A stretch of 64,000 nucleotides of DNA from Petunia secreta (GCA_029990175.1 JARKIP010000065.1:1217001-1281000); one strand, 5' to 3'; shown: positions 36,264 to 47,375, numbered from the stretch's first letter. Notes: a model not told the origin generated them from the letters alone. A program made the numbers and translations.

Positions 36264-36288
36264 AATAAAGCAACTGTGCTTAGCACAG
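36264..36288 (+). promoter_or_regulatory. Poly(A) signal plus hairpin in E 5' LTR
   Basis: AATAAA at 36264-36269 is followed four bases later by CTGTGCTTAGCACAG (6 bp stem, 3-base loop). The same order occurs in the second LTR (53700-53714) and in both B LTRs, where the loop differs. Confidence 0.65.
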
Positions 36289-36542
36289 GACTCGAGGGTG
36301 CCTAATACCTTCCCGAGAGTCAACTGAGAACCTTACCCGAATCTCTAACGCAGACCATTAGACGAGTCAGAGGTGTTCCAAGGTACCTTTGGTGACTTGG
36401 CACACCTTAAACTATGTCAAGTGGCGACTCCGAGTTTCTCTAAATAAATTCGTACCTTTTTTGAACACCAGTCACGAGCCTTTAAATAAATAAACTCGCA
36501 CCGCGCGCAGTTAATTATATTAATTTTTAGGGCGTGACAGCT

Positions 36543-36560
36543 TGGCGACTCCGCTGGGGA
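36543..36560 (+). promoter_or_regulatory. Element E primer-binding site
   Basis: TGGCGACTCCGCTGGGGA, three bases after the LTR. This 18-mer is typical of Ogre-type elements, usually assigned to an Arg tRNA; I could not check the tRNA match here. Confidence 0.85.
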
Positions 36561-36788
36561 AATTAGTGAAAACTAGAATCTCCGGCTTTGATAAATTGTC
36601 GCATGTTTTAATTTATTAAATATTTGGTTGTTATTTTATTGCCATTATCACCTGAAAAGTTGAATGTTACTGCTTTGATATTTGTTGAACTGTATATATA
36701 AACTGTCTTCCTCCGCAACCCACTGAGTCTCTGAAACACACACACACGTGCACTTACCAGATTGCTTGTGGCATCTGGGACTTTCTTA

Positions 36789-37073
36789 CTAAATTGCCCA
36801 TGATTTAGGAGGAAGGCGTGACGGGGTTTTAGGCCGGACACACTGTCTCCGGATGGCCCTGATGCGCTTTCCGCCCGGTTTGTCCACCGGGTTTTCAGCC
36901 AGTCTAGACACTGAGTCAGTTGTGTCACCTAGAGTTAAACCTTTAGGCCCAATTATCTGCATCATATCCGACTTAATGAGGTGCGATACACCGGTATTGC
37001 ACTTGTCTAGGTTGACTACCTGTTGTCTGAACGGGACCCACTTCCCGGGAAAGACTTGTCTGAAAAAAAGCAT
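36789..37073 (-). CDS. Conserved antisense reading frame in the Ogre leader (copy in E)
   Basis: 94 codons, ATG at 37073, antisense to E. Shares MQIIGPKGLTLGDTTDSVSR, LAENPVDKPGGK and IRAIRRQCVRPKTP with the copy in B. Between the two copies, third codon positions account for 8 of the 13 changed codons I checked. The product is basic (Arg/Lys-rich C-terminus) and has no domain I recognise. Other Tat-lineage elements are known to carry antisense ORFs, but usually 3' of pol. The sense strand is also open (36853-37095), so RNA-level constraint is an alternative. Confidence 0.3.
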   Translation of the reverse strand: MLFFRQVFPGKWVPFRQQVVNLDKCNTGVSHLIKSDMMQIIGPKGLTLGDTTDSVSRLAENPVDKPGGKRIRAIRRQCVRPKTPSRLPPKSWAI

Positions 37074-37253
37074 TCTATGTGTTGCATGCGATTAGGAAAG
37101 GTTGTTATGCTGACCAAGTTGGGGAGAGACGGATTTCAAAAGAAAAAAAATAGGAAAAAAAAATGAGAAAAATGAAAGGAAAAGTGAGAAAGAGGTTGAA
37201 TTTTATGTTTTAAATGTAAATATTTTGTTATTTTTATAAAATTGAGTCATACT

Positions 37254-37703
37254 GCTGTAATGGCAAATTTTTGTAAAAAACGTCGGTGTTTGCCGTCTTT
37301 TGTATATGTCAGTTTGTGTCGTTATAATGACGAAAATTTTACAAAAAAAAATATATGTACATACTTAGTAGTTAGAAAGTCAAAAAATTTTTGTGTCAGT
37401 TTTCACGCCGTTATAATGGCGAATTTTTAGAAAAAGGCTCGTATACCGATGTTGGGAGTTTTTGAGGTCCAGTTTTTTCACGTCGTTATGCCGGCAAATT
37501 TTTGCAAAAGTAATGTAGTGTTCATCACTGGAAATGAAATTTTGTTTTGATGACAATGTGGCGTCGTTGTAACGCCGAATTTTTTCTTTTATAAATTACA
37601 TCTAAATACCAATGTTGGTAATTTCCTGGAGTCAGTCCTGATGCCGTTATGATGGCAAAATTTTTCGATTCTCTTAGGGTCAACTTTACGTCATTACAAT
37701 GAC
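37254..37703 (+). repeat. Seven palindromic leader motifs in element E
   Basis: GCTGTAATGGC (37254), GTCGTTATAATGAC (37318), GCCGTTATAATGGC (37407), GTCGTTATGCCGGC (37482), GTCGTTGTAACGCC (37562), GCCGTTATGATGGC (37643), GTCATTACAATGAC (37690). Spacing is 47-89 bp. Changes in one arm are often matched in the other (GCC/GGC versus GTC/GAC). Confidence 0.75.
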
Positions 37704-37830
37704 AAAAGTTTTTTTTTGAAAATTGGAGTTTCGAATTAGCAGTTTAGGCATCTGTTTTGTTCTGTCGGTCAGTTGTTTTAAGTTGTTCTCAGGCTTTCAA
37801 ACATTTGACACATTTTTTTTATTAGGAACA

Positions 37831-39538
37831 ATGGCTGCATCATCTTCTAGGACAGTCAAAAGAAAATACCCTGCTGATGCCATTCCACCCTCTATTATGA
37901 TGACTGATGGCCCACCCAAATCGGATAAATCTCTAAAGTCTTGGTGGGACACAATGAGTGAAATGCAGAAAGATATAGTCCAGGAGAAGATTGGTTTTCT
38001 GACTGACCTTGTGACTAAAACTATTGTCCCGCGGCGAGACTTGGTCAGTGCACTAGTTGGGTTTTGGAACCCAAACCAAAATACCTTCTGTTTTAAGGGG
38101 TTTGAGATGACGCCGACCCTCGAGGAAATAGCTGGGCTTCTTAAGTTGGATTTTGAGAAAAAGAATATGATTGCTCCGAGGAAGGTTAATGAGCGTGATT
38201 TTTTCAATAATATCAAGCTACGGACGGACCTCTCAATCGCTAGTGTTCGTCAAGGCTGGATTTCATTTGATTACCTTTATGATCGTTTTGGGGCCGATAA
38301 TGGTTTTAAGAAGTATGGATTTGAGTTCCACGATAAGCTGAAATATGAAGATTTGGTACTCCTCTGTCCTAAGGTCTTTGTGTTCGCTTTGCTAGGGTTG
38401 TTGGTTTTCCCACTACCGGATAGAGCGATATCCATTAAGGTCAGTTGGACCATGGCAGCTTTGTATGGTGGAGCACCGGATGCCACTATCATCCCGACAA
38501 TTCTGGGTAGTATGTTTCATGCTTTGACTCGATGCCACAAGGGAGAGAGCAGTTTCTTTGAGGGGTGTAACCTTCTATTACAGGTCTGGTTCTTGGAGCA
38601 TGTACGCCCTTGCCCACCTCGTGATATTCTTAGGTGCTGTGACATCGATTATCTTGAATACCATCTCGAACACATCGAGAGGTATAAATTCCCAGGAAGT
38701 GAGCCAGATTGGAGGTCTTTCTTGAACTCTCTCACGCCGGACAAGATTTTGTGGCAGTGCAGCTGGTTTTCTAAGAGGGAGGTTGTACACAGATGCGTGG
38801 ATCGTCCTTTTCTCGTTCTGATGGGTTTGACAGCATCCCAGCCTTATGTTCCTCTGCGTGTACTTAGGCAGTTGGGTCGAAAGCAGGAGATCCCAATAGT
38901 TGAGGACATGAGTGCATATGCCTCAGACTATCCTCTCAAGCCAGCTACTCTTAGAGGTGAGATCCTGCGCCTGTGGGATACTAGGAGGCACCTCGCAGAA
39001 AGCACACATGTTCAGGATGGACTTAAGGGGGAGGTCGTTCGGGAGTATAAGTTCTGGTGAGGGTTTCGCGCATCAGCACCTAGACACAGTCAGACGACTC
39101 CGTGTCATGCACTCACAGGCATTGACAGAGCGGGATGCCGACAGGGCAGCTTTGTTGGAAAGCAGGAAAAGGGAAGAGTATCATCGCCAGGATGCCATAG
39201 ATTCTCGAGCTCGACTTGACAGGGCATTAGAGCAGGGTGAGCAGCTCAGAGGGCTAGCACAGGACCGACTTCGAGATATACAGGCTGCAGGACGGACCAT
39301 CAGTGTAGCTTATCGGCAAGTTTATGACTCCGCTACATATGTGGCACGGTCCATCGATGAGTATAGGAGGCTTCCCGCAGAGGACATACTCCCACATGTG
39401 CTTCCCTTTGTCACTAGAGTTGCGGAAGATTTGAATGGATTGCGTCGTACTTTTGCAGAAGGCCCGCCAGCAGATCCCGTGGAGCCATTTGAGTTCGACC
39501 CAGAGGAGCCAGCTGACTTTGTGCCCCAGTCACCCTAG
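37831..39538 (+). pseudogene. Ogre ORF1, plant-mobile-domain-like protein, one frameshift
   Basis: First ATG at 37831 (MAASSSRTVKRKYPADAIPP); upstream codons in frame contain no ATG. Residues about 60-400 resemble the plant mobile domain: FWNPNQNTFCFKGFEMTPTL then EEIAGLLKLDFEKK, and VFALLGLLVFPLPDRAISIK. The first frame stops at 39058-39060 (FW then TGA); the next frame continues GFAHQHLDTVRRLRVMHSQA and a charged, coiled-coil-like tail (RDADRAALLESRKREEYHRQ) to a TAG at 39536. One extra base near 39057 explains the break. Total would be about 569 residues. ORF1 is diagnostic of Ogre, and its role is unknown. Confidence 0.8.
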
Positions 39539-39998
39539 TAGATACATCAGGCCAGGATGATGCAGATTATTGCTTTTTTTCATTTATTTTACATCCTGGC
39601 ATTGTTGTACTTTATGTCGCTTTTGAATTTGGCATGTTGTAATTTATTTTCACCTTTTTAAGTCATTTGTACGTTCCTTTTGGTCGTGCTCCGGAAGCAC
39701 CGTATGTACTCTTTCTTTTGAAGTAATGAAAATATTTTGCTTATTTTTATGTGTCAATTCATTTCACCCTCTAGCCTCACTTGAAAAAAAAAAAAGAAAA
39801 GAAAGGAAAAGAAAAGAAAGAAAAAAAAAAGAAAGAAAAGAAAAGAGATCAAATAATACACTTGGGGATCTAATCTAAACCAATTTGGGATGACGCATAA
39901 CGACCTTAGGCATTGTTTAGGCCGACGAGCAAATTCATATTCCATGCTATCTTGTTGCACTAACGTGTTTTGATTTGTTTAGAGCTTGAGCAACTGCC
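39539..39998 (+). other. Spacer between ORF1 and gag in E
   Basis: AT-rich, with a purine tract at 39784-39848. The last 120 bp (gggatgacgcataac onward) match the sequence before gag in B (17640-17530), marking one border of the ORF1 deletion in B. TTGATTTGTTTAG at 39970-39982 resembles a splice acceptor. Confidence 0.55.
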
Positions 39999-42900
39999 GT
40001 GCTGGCCCCACATTCCAATTCCACCAGAATCAAGGGACCACTGCCTGTTCCAGAAGTGGTTGAAGCACCTCTTCAAGAAGACACTCCATCAACGATGGCC
40101 GAAGAAACTGAGAACACTGAGCTGGTTCTCTTGGCTGAACAACAGGCTAAGATGGCCGAGGATTTCACGGCCATGAAAGAAATGATGATGCAACTGGTCC
40201 GTAACTTGTCGGCAGTTCAGGCACCTCCTGCTCCGCCAGGTGCTGCTGGTTTCACGGCGAATGCTCAGCCACCAGGGCAAGGGCAATCTACAATGGCAGA
40301 AGACCCCCGTTATCCTCCAGGGTTCGGTCCACATCCAGAAACTGACAACATAGCTGGACCCTCTACTGTACAACCTGGGGCACAATTCCCACAACATGGA
40401 CAACATGGCCAAGCCCAAGTTCCTGCCACAGTATTCACTGTTCCTGCAGGACACACTTTGCAAAGGTCAAACAGTGACCCACAGTTGAGGGCTCGTGATC
40501 AACAATTCGACCAAACCCGGGGTAATGTACTCCGCCCCACTGAGTCGTATGATCATGGACACCACCCAGAATCACATGCTGATGTCGAAAGATTGGGGAA
40601 AACAGAAGAGGCTGACTTTGCTCGGAAATTGAAAAGCCTGGAGCAAACTGTGAAAAACATACAAGGGCAAGGGGGTAAAACCAGTATTTCATACAAAGAC
40701 ATGTGCTTATTCCCTCATGTGCCATTGCCTGAAGGCTTTGTTGTGCCCAAATTCGATCCGTACACTGGACAAAGTGATCCAAGGATCCATGTGAAGATAT
40801 ACCTTAACAAAATGAGGGGTATCGAGAAGGACGAATTATTGATGGCGTACTTTGCGGACAGTTTGGGAGGACCGGCCACAGAATGGTTTGTGCAACAAGA
40901 TGTTTCCAAGTGGGTCACCTTTGACGACATGGCCAGCGCTTTCCTGAATCATTATGGCTACAAAATGGAGGCTGCTCCTGATCGTTCTTCTTTGAAGACG
41001 ATCACAAAGAAACCAGGCGAAAGCTTCAGAGAGTATGCCTATAGGTGGCGCGAACAGGCGGCGCGTGTGAGCCCTTTGATCCCAGACGATAAAATGGTCG
41101 AAGAATTCATCGAAGTGCTTGACGAAACATACTACCAGGCGATGGCCTCTGCCCTTGGGAAGCAATTTAGTGAAGCAGTAAAAATTGGGGAGATGATTGA
41201 GAGAGGAATCAAAGCAGGCAAGATTGTGAGCCAAACAGCTTTGAGAGCCACGACCCAAGCGTTGCAATCAGGGTCAGGTACTTATGGGAAGAAGAAAGAG
41301 AAAAAAGACGAGGTGGCAATGGTTGGTCCTGGACTGAGAAGAAATGATGGGAGATACAACGACCGTCAAGGGTATATTCAGGCACCCCCGCCACAAGAAT
41401 TCTATCCAACTCACGGACGGCCAACAATTTGCCATGCCGCAGTTCTCATTCCCTGTAAATGCAGCATCTTATGCTCAGCCGCTATCTGGTCCACAATGGT
41501 GTCCACCCCCTGCTCCAGTCCAATATAACAATCAACAGGCACATACTCAATTCCAGGCTCACCAGGAGATGCCTTATCGACCACGAGGTCCGCCGGGCTT
41601 TCGTCCAAACATGCAACAGAGAAACATGCAACAAGAGAAGAGACAGTTCACCCCACTGGGGGAGACTTACACTAATTTGTTTGAAAAGTTGCAACAAGCC
41701 AACCTGTTGAAGCCAATCCCGGGAAAAGTGAACCCCAACGGAAGAGTTGATCATTCACGCCATTGTGCATTTCATTCTGGAGCACCTGGACATGACACAG
41801 AATCCTGCTGGGAACTCAAAAGGGTAATCCAGGCAATGATAGACAATAATCAGATAAAAGTCGTGGGGGATGAAACACAAAATGTGAATCAAAATCCTTT
41901 ACCAGCTCATGATGTTCAAAACAACGTACCCATGATAGGGATGGTGTGCATAGAAGAGGACATGAAAGGGAAACCCGCCAAGCAGATTGTGGTGGTTGGA
42001 CCCTCCCCAGACATCAAGGGCCCTGAGCCATTTATTGTTGTAATCGGGGGAAAGTTAAGTGCGTCTGTTTTCAACAAAGCAAAGAAAGATGCAACTGTCG
42101 AGCCAAGCTTCACAATTCCGGCTGCAAAGCAGGGAAAAGTTCATGACAGTGCACCAACATTTATTGTGCAAGGGGCATCATGCCAGAAAACTCCGGTCTT
42201 CGAGGTTAAGGCAAAGAAGTGTGAGCCGGTTATCATCACTCAAGCAGCACAACTCCCTGTCAAAAGTACAAAGGCTGTTCCTTGGAACTACAACAAGACA
42301 ATTGTGTCTTACAACGGGAAGGAAATCATGGAGGTTGCTGCAGATGTAAATGGTCTAACTCGGTCCGGGAGATGTTTTATCCCGGAAGAATTGAGAAAGG
42401 CAAAGCCAGGTCGAGAAGACCAAGGACCCATCAAAGAGCCTGTGTCTGAGAAAGAAGCTGAAGAATTTTTGAAGAAAATGAGATCGACAGATTATTCTAT
42501 CGTCGAGCAATTGAGAAAGACTCCAGCTCAGATATCACTCTTGTCTCTACTTATGAACTCTGAAGCACATCGCAATGCACTGTTGAAGATATTGAATGAG
42601 GCCTACATTCCTGAACAAACTACTGTGGCTAATCTGGAAGCACTTGCTGGCAGAGTATTTGAGACTAATCGTGTGATGTTCACCGATGAGGAGCTGCCAG
42701 CAGAAGGAACCGGTCATAATCGAGCGCTTCATGTCTCAGTTAAGTGTGAAGACTCCTATGTCACACGTGTTCTAATAGATGGCGGCGCAGGATTGAATAT
42801 ATGCCCTCTGTCTACACTGAAGAGTCTAAGGGTGGATATGAGCAAAATCAGGGCAAGTTCCTCTGCTGTTCGTGCTTTTGATGGTGGAGTTCGAGAATCT

Positions 42901-43679
42901 TTGGGCATCATCAATCTTGAGTTAACCATTGGTCCCGCTACCTTCAGCATTGAGTTCCAAGTCATGGAAACGGATGCATCGTACAATCTGTTATTGGGCC
43001 GACCATGGATTCACATGGCTTGTGCAGTACCATCCACAGTTCATCAGGTGGTCAAGTTTACTTGGGATAATCAAGCTGTCGTGGTTTATGGAGAGGATGA
43101 CTCACAGTTTAACAATAGCCTGGACGTACCAGCCCTTGAAGCCGTCACTACACGCCCGACCATCATGTATCAAACCTCCGATGTGGTGTATGTGGAAAAA
43201 GTAACAGAAGGGAAACCTATACCCATCCCAAGAGTGTCAGAGACGTCTATCATGATGGCGTCCGAAATGTTAAAGCATGGTTTCCAATTTGGAAAGGGTT
43301 TGGGAGCATCACTACAAGGCAGGGTAAATCCAGTTTATCCAAATGGTGTGCAAGGCACGTGGGGACTAGGGTTCAAGCCAAAAGCAGCTGATCGCAAGCA
43401 AGCAAAGAAAAAGAAGTCGGAAGTTTGGTCTCTCCCAAAGCCAATTCCGTGTCTCGCTCAGTCTTTTGTGGGTTATGTTATGAAACCAAAGGTTGTCGCT
43501 ACAAATGTCAACACAGTGGAAGACAATCAGGATGCACCATTTGCTCTAGGTGGCATTTTTGAGATCTGCATGGTACAGCCGGGTGAAGGCTCCAGTAATG
43601 CTTCAATTCAGTACATTGGCCCGGACGTGCACCTGACTAACTGGAATGCAACTCCCTTCCCCATCAGGAAGGGGTCTTG
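39999..43679 (+). pseudogene. Ogre gag-protease with G-patch-like tail, one frameshift
   Basis: First ATG at 40095 (MAEETENTELVLLAEQQAKM); 32 more codons upstream are open and conserved in B but have no ATG. Order: coiled-coil-like N-terminus, Pro/Gln-rich region, gag core (LMAYFADSLGGPATEWFVQQ, then FREYAYRWREQAARVSPL) at 40790-41240, a frameshift near 41415, knuckle CAFHSGAPGHDTESC at 41765, and retropepsin from about 42740 (VLIDGGAGLNICPLSTLKSL; LLLGRPWIHMA). At 43250-43375 a G-patch-like segment follows (MLKHGFQFGKGLGASLQGRV...WGLGF). The genomic stop TAG (43681-43683) straddles the end of exon 1; the apparent splice donor at 43680 would remove it. Confidence 0.85.
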
Positions 43680-43870
43680 GTAGACTGTTGTTTTACAGTT
43701 TTCTTTTGAATACACTTGGATATTCTAAGGGTTGTATGCCAAGTGTATTATTTTGCTCATCTTTCCTTTTGTAATTCAAACCCTTTTTCATTAATGAAAG
43801 GCCAAGAGCCAAGCTTTACTTCAATCTCTGTTCATATTCCTAATTTTATTCTATTTTTGTTTATCTGTAG
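43680..43870 (+). other. Probable Ogre intron between protease and RT (191 bp)
   Basis: Donor GTAGAC after TCTTG, acceptor TTTATCTGTAG before TGATATATC, with a T-rich stretch and candidate branch region inside. Splicing removes the TAG and joins the gag-protease frame to the pol frame exactly. A spliced intron at this place is an established property of Ogre elements. Confidence 0.75.
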
Positions 43871-46800
43871 TGATATATCTGCTGGTCCTGATATCATGAC
43901 ATGTTCAAGGAACTTATCGTCCATCCAGGGACCGCAATCTGATTTTGGCGCCATAACCATAGTTGAGGTTGAAAGTGACGAAGAAAACATTGAGGAATCT
44001 GTTAATGAGATCGAATATGACGGGGAACAGGCAGATTTTGAGATAGGCCTGGAAGTTGAACGCCATGAGGGCAAGCCTAAACCCAATTTGGCTGATACAG
44101 AGAATGTTAATCTTGGGAGCCCTGATGATGTGAGGGAAACCAAGATAAGCATGTATGCTCTACCTAAAGTGAAGAATGATATTCGGAAAGTGCTCTTTGA
44201 ATATCGAGATGTTTTTGCATGGTCGTATGATGAGATGCCGGGTTTGAGTTCTGAATTGATAGTCCACGAATTGCCAATTCAACCCGGTTTCCCTCCAGTG
44301 AGACAAATGCAACGGAAGTTCAAAACTGATATGATCAAGAAAATCCATGATGAAATAATGAAACAGTTGGATGCAAAAGTGATTCAATCGGTTCAGTACA
44401 CTACTTGGGTTGCAAATGTTGTTCCGGTTCCTAAGAAAGATGGAAAAACAAGGATATGTGTCGACTATCGAGATTTGAACAAGGCAAGTCCCAAAGACAA
44501 TTTCCCGTTGCCTAATATTCACACTCTCGTAGATAATTGTGCCAAACACGAGATACAATCCTTTGTTGACTGCTATGCCGGATACCACCAAATCCAGATG
44601 GATGAAGATGATGCATACAAAACGGCATTCACTACGCCTTGGGGAACTTATTGCTATAGAGTGATGCCATTTGGTTTGAAAAATGCTGGGGCAACCTACG
44701 TGAGGGCTATGACTGCCATTTTCCATGATATGATGCATAAAGAAATAGAAGTGTACGTGGATGATGTGATCATCAAGTCTAGAACTGCTGAAGACCACGT
44801 GAGAGATCTCAGAAAGTTCTTTGAAAGGCTCCGTAGGTACAATCTGAAGCTGAATCCAGCCAAGTGTGCATTTGGTGTGCCTGCTGGAAAACTGTTGGGT
44901 TTCATTGTTAGTAGGCGAGGTATTGAACTGGATCCCGCAAAGATCAAAGCAATACAAGAACTACCTCCGCCTCGAACCAAGAAGGATGTTAAAAGCTTTC
45001 TAGGCAGGTTGAATTACATCAGTAGGTTCGTTGCTCAACTTACCACAATATGCGAGCCGATCCTCAAGTTGTTGAAAAAGAATGCATCAATTGCATGGAC
45101 CGAGGAGTGCCAAGAAGCCTTTGACAAGATCAAGCAATACTTGTCAAATCCTCCTGTTTTGGTTCCGCCCGAGCCTGGCCGACCATTGTTTTTGTACTTG
45201 TCAGTCAACGAAAACTCCTTTGGTTGTGTACTGGGGCAACATGATGCCTCGGGAAAGAAAGAACATGCCATTTATTATCTGAGCAAAAAGTTCACGGATT
45301 GCGAGGCCAGATACACTTTGTTGGAAAGGACGTGTTGTGCCCTAACTTGGGTTGCACAAAAGTTGAAACATTATCTTTTGTCCTATACCACTTATCTGAT
45401 TTCCCGAATGGATCCATTGAAGTACATATTTCAAAAGCCAATGCCAACGGGCAAACTTGCAAAATGGCAGATCCTGCTCACAGAATTTGACATAGTTTAT
45501 GTCACCAGAACTGCAATGAAAGCTCAAGCCTTAGCCGATCATTTGGCTGAAAATCCGGTGGATGATGATTATGAGCCGTTGAAGACTTACTTCCCTGATG
45601 AGGAGGTAGATGTGCTTGAAGAGTTGATTAATGAAGAGGAGCACGTGTGGAAAATGTACTTTGACGGTGCTTCTAACTCAAAAGGCCATGGTATTGGAGC
45701 AGTCCTCATTTCTCCCACGGGACATTACTATCCGGCAGCTGCCCAACTCCGCTTCAATTGCACTAATAACACATCTGAGTATTAAGCTTGCATAATGGGT
45801 TTGCGTATGGCTCTAGACATGGACATCAAAGAATTGCTGGTGATCGGAGATTCAGATCTTTTAATACGCCAAATGAAGGGTGAATGGGAGACTCGAGATC
45901 TTAAGTTGATTATGTACAAGCAGTGTATGGACGACCTTCGCCAAAAGTTCGATGTTCTAAAGTTTAGACATGTTCTCAGAATACATAATGAGCTGGCTGA
46001 CGCATTGGCTACATTAGCCTCAATGCTTGTCCATCCTAATAAAGCCCATATTGATCCGTTAGAGATTCAGGTCCAAAGCCAACATGCATACTGCAATGTG
46101 ATTGAAGAAGAAATTGACGGTCAGCCGTGGTACTTTGATGTCAAGAATTTCCTTCAAGATGGGACATATCCTCCAATGGCAGAAAATAATCAAAAGAGAA
46201 CGCTTCGACGACTGGCAAGTGGTTTCTTTCTGAGTGGAGGGGTGGTGTACAAAAGGACACCTGATTTGGGACTGTTAAGATGCGTGGATGCAACTGAAGC
46301 CACGAAAATTCTCAATGACATGCATTCCGGGATCTGTGGACCCCACATGAGCGGGTACGTGCTAGCTAAGAAAGTACTCAGAGCGGGATACTTCTGGCTT
46401 ACCATGGAACATGACTGCATTACTTTTGCGCGAAAGTGTCATCAATGCCAAGTACACGGTGATTTGATACATTCACCTCCTTTAGAGTTGCACACAATGT
46501 CAGCCCCGTGGCCTTTTACAGCATGGGGGATGGATGTTATCGGGCCTATCGAACCAAGAGCATCGAATGGGCACAGATTCATTTTGGTTGCAATAGATTA
46601 CTTCACCAAATGGGTTGAGGCCGTGACTCTCAAGTCCGTGACCAAGAAAGCTGTGGTGGATTTCGTTCATTCTAATATTATTTGTCGCTTTGGTATCCCA
46701 AGTACCATCATCACTGATAATGCGGCAAATCTGAACAGTCATTTAATGAATGACGTGTGTGAAAGATTCAAGATCATACACCGAAATTCCACACCTTACC

Positions 46801-47375
46801 GACCAAAGGCAAATGGCGCGGTTGAAGCAGCCAATAAGAATATCAAGAAGATCCTTAGGAAAATGATACAAGGATCTCGTGATTGGCATGAGAAGTTGTC
46901 TTTCGTTTTGCTTGGTTACCGCACAACTGTGCGCACCTCCATAGGTGCAACCCCATATTCATTGGTATATGGAACTGAAGCAGTCATACCCGGTGAAGTT
47001 GAAATACCATCTCTCAGGATTATTGTGGAAGCAGAGATTGAGGACACGGAGTGGGTCAAGACCCGATTGGAACAGTTGTCATTCATTGATGAAAAGAGGC
47101 TCAATGCAGTTTGTCATGGCCAATTGTATCAGCAAAGAATGGCCCGAGCCTACAACAAGAAAGTGCGCCTCCGCGACTTGAAAGAAGGGCAATTAGTCTT
47201 GAAAAGAATCTTTCCTCATCAGGAAGAAGCTAAAGGAAAATTTGCTCCAAATTGGCAAGGGCCATACCTGGTAAAGAAAGTATTGCCAAATGGCGCCTTG
47301 TACCTTACAGATCCAGAAGGCAGGATAACTGAAATACCCGTCAATGCAGACGCGGTCAAGAGGTACTACATTTGA
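43871..47375 (+). pseudogene. Ogre pol: RT, RNase H, archaeal-type RNase H, integrase; one nonsense codon
   Basis: An acidic linker precedes RT. RT blocks: KVIQSVQYTTWVANVVPVPK, RICVDYRDLNKASPKDNFPL, catalytic VYVDDVIIKS near 44750. RNase H follows (LFLYLSVNENSFGCVLGQ, 45185-45400). The second, archaeal-type RNase H starts WKMYFDGASNSKGHGIGAVL at 45650 and is broken by TAA at 45783-45785 where relatives have Glu; it continues ACIMGLRMALDMD...GDSD. Integrase: zinc domain (HSGICGPH, later CHQCQ) at 46320-46450, catalytic GMDVIGP, TDNAANL and NGAVEAANK. Ends TGA 47373-47375. All RT and integrase catalytic acidic residues are present. Confidence 0.92.

Larger units (their letters stand above)
32519..36539 (+). 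repeat. Element E 5' LTR (4021 bp)
   Basis: Nearly identical to 49941-53965. It includes a GC-rich gene-like block (32920-33200), two TATA-like boxes, a (TA)n tract at 35694-35717, and a conserved end block (36260-36539) shared with the B LTR. The short frames inside it are not convincing genes. Confidence 0.95.
36561..37830 (+). other. Element E 5' leader
   Basis: 1.27 kb before ORF1. Its first 500 bp contain a block conserved with B (36740-37060), open on both strands. The rest carries seven copies of a palindromic motif related to GCCGTTATAATGGC (listed separately). Such long leaders would hold packaging and dimerisation signals. Confidence 0.7.

Noticed and set aside
44160..44957. 265-codon minus-strand frame
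   Set aside because: Exact antisense shadow of the E RT, rich in His/Ile/Phe as expected for a complement frame.
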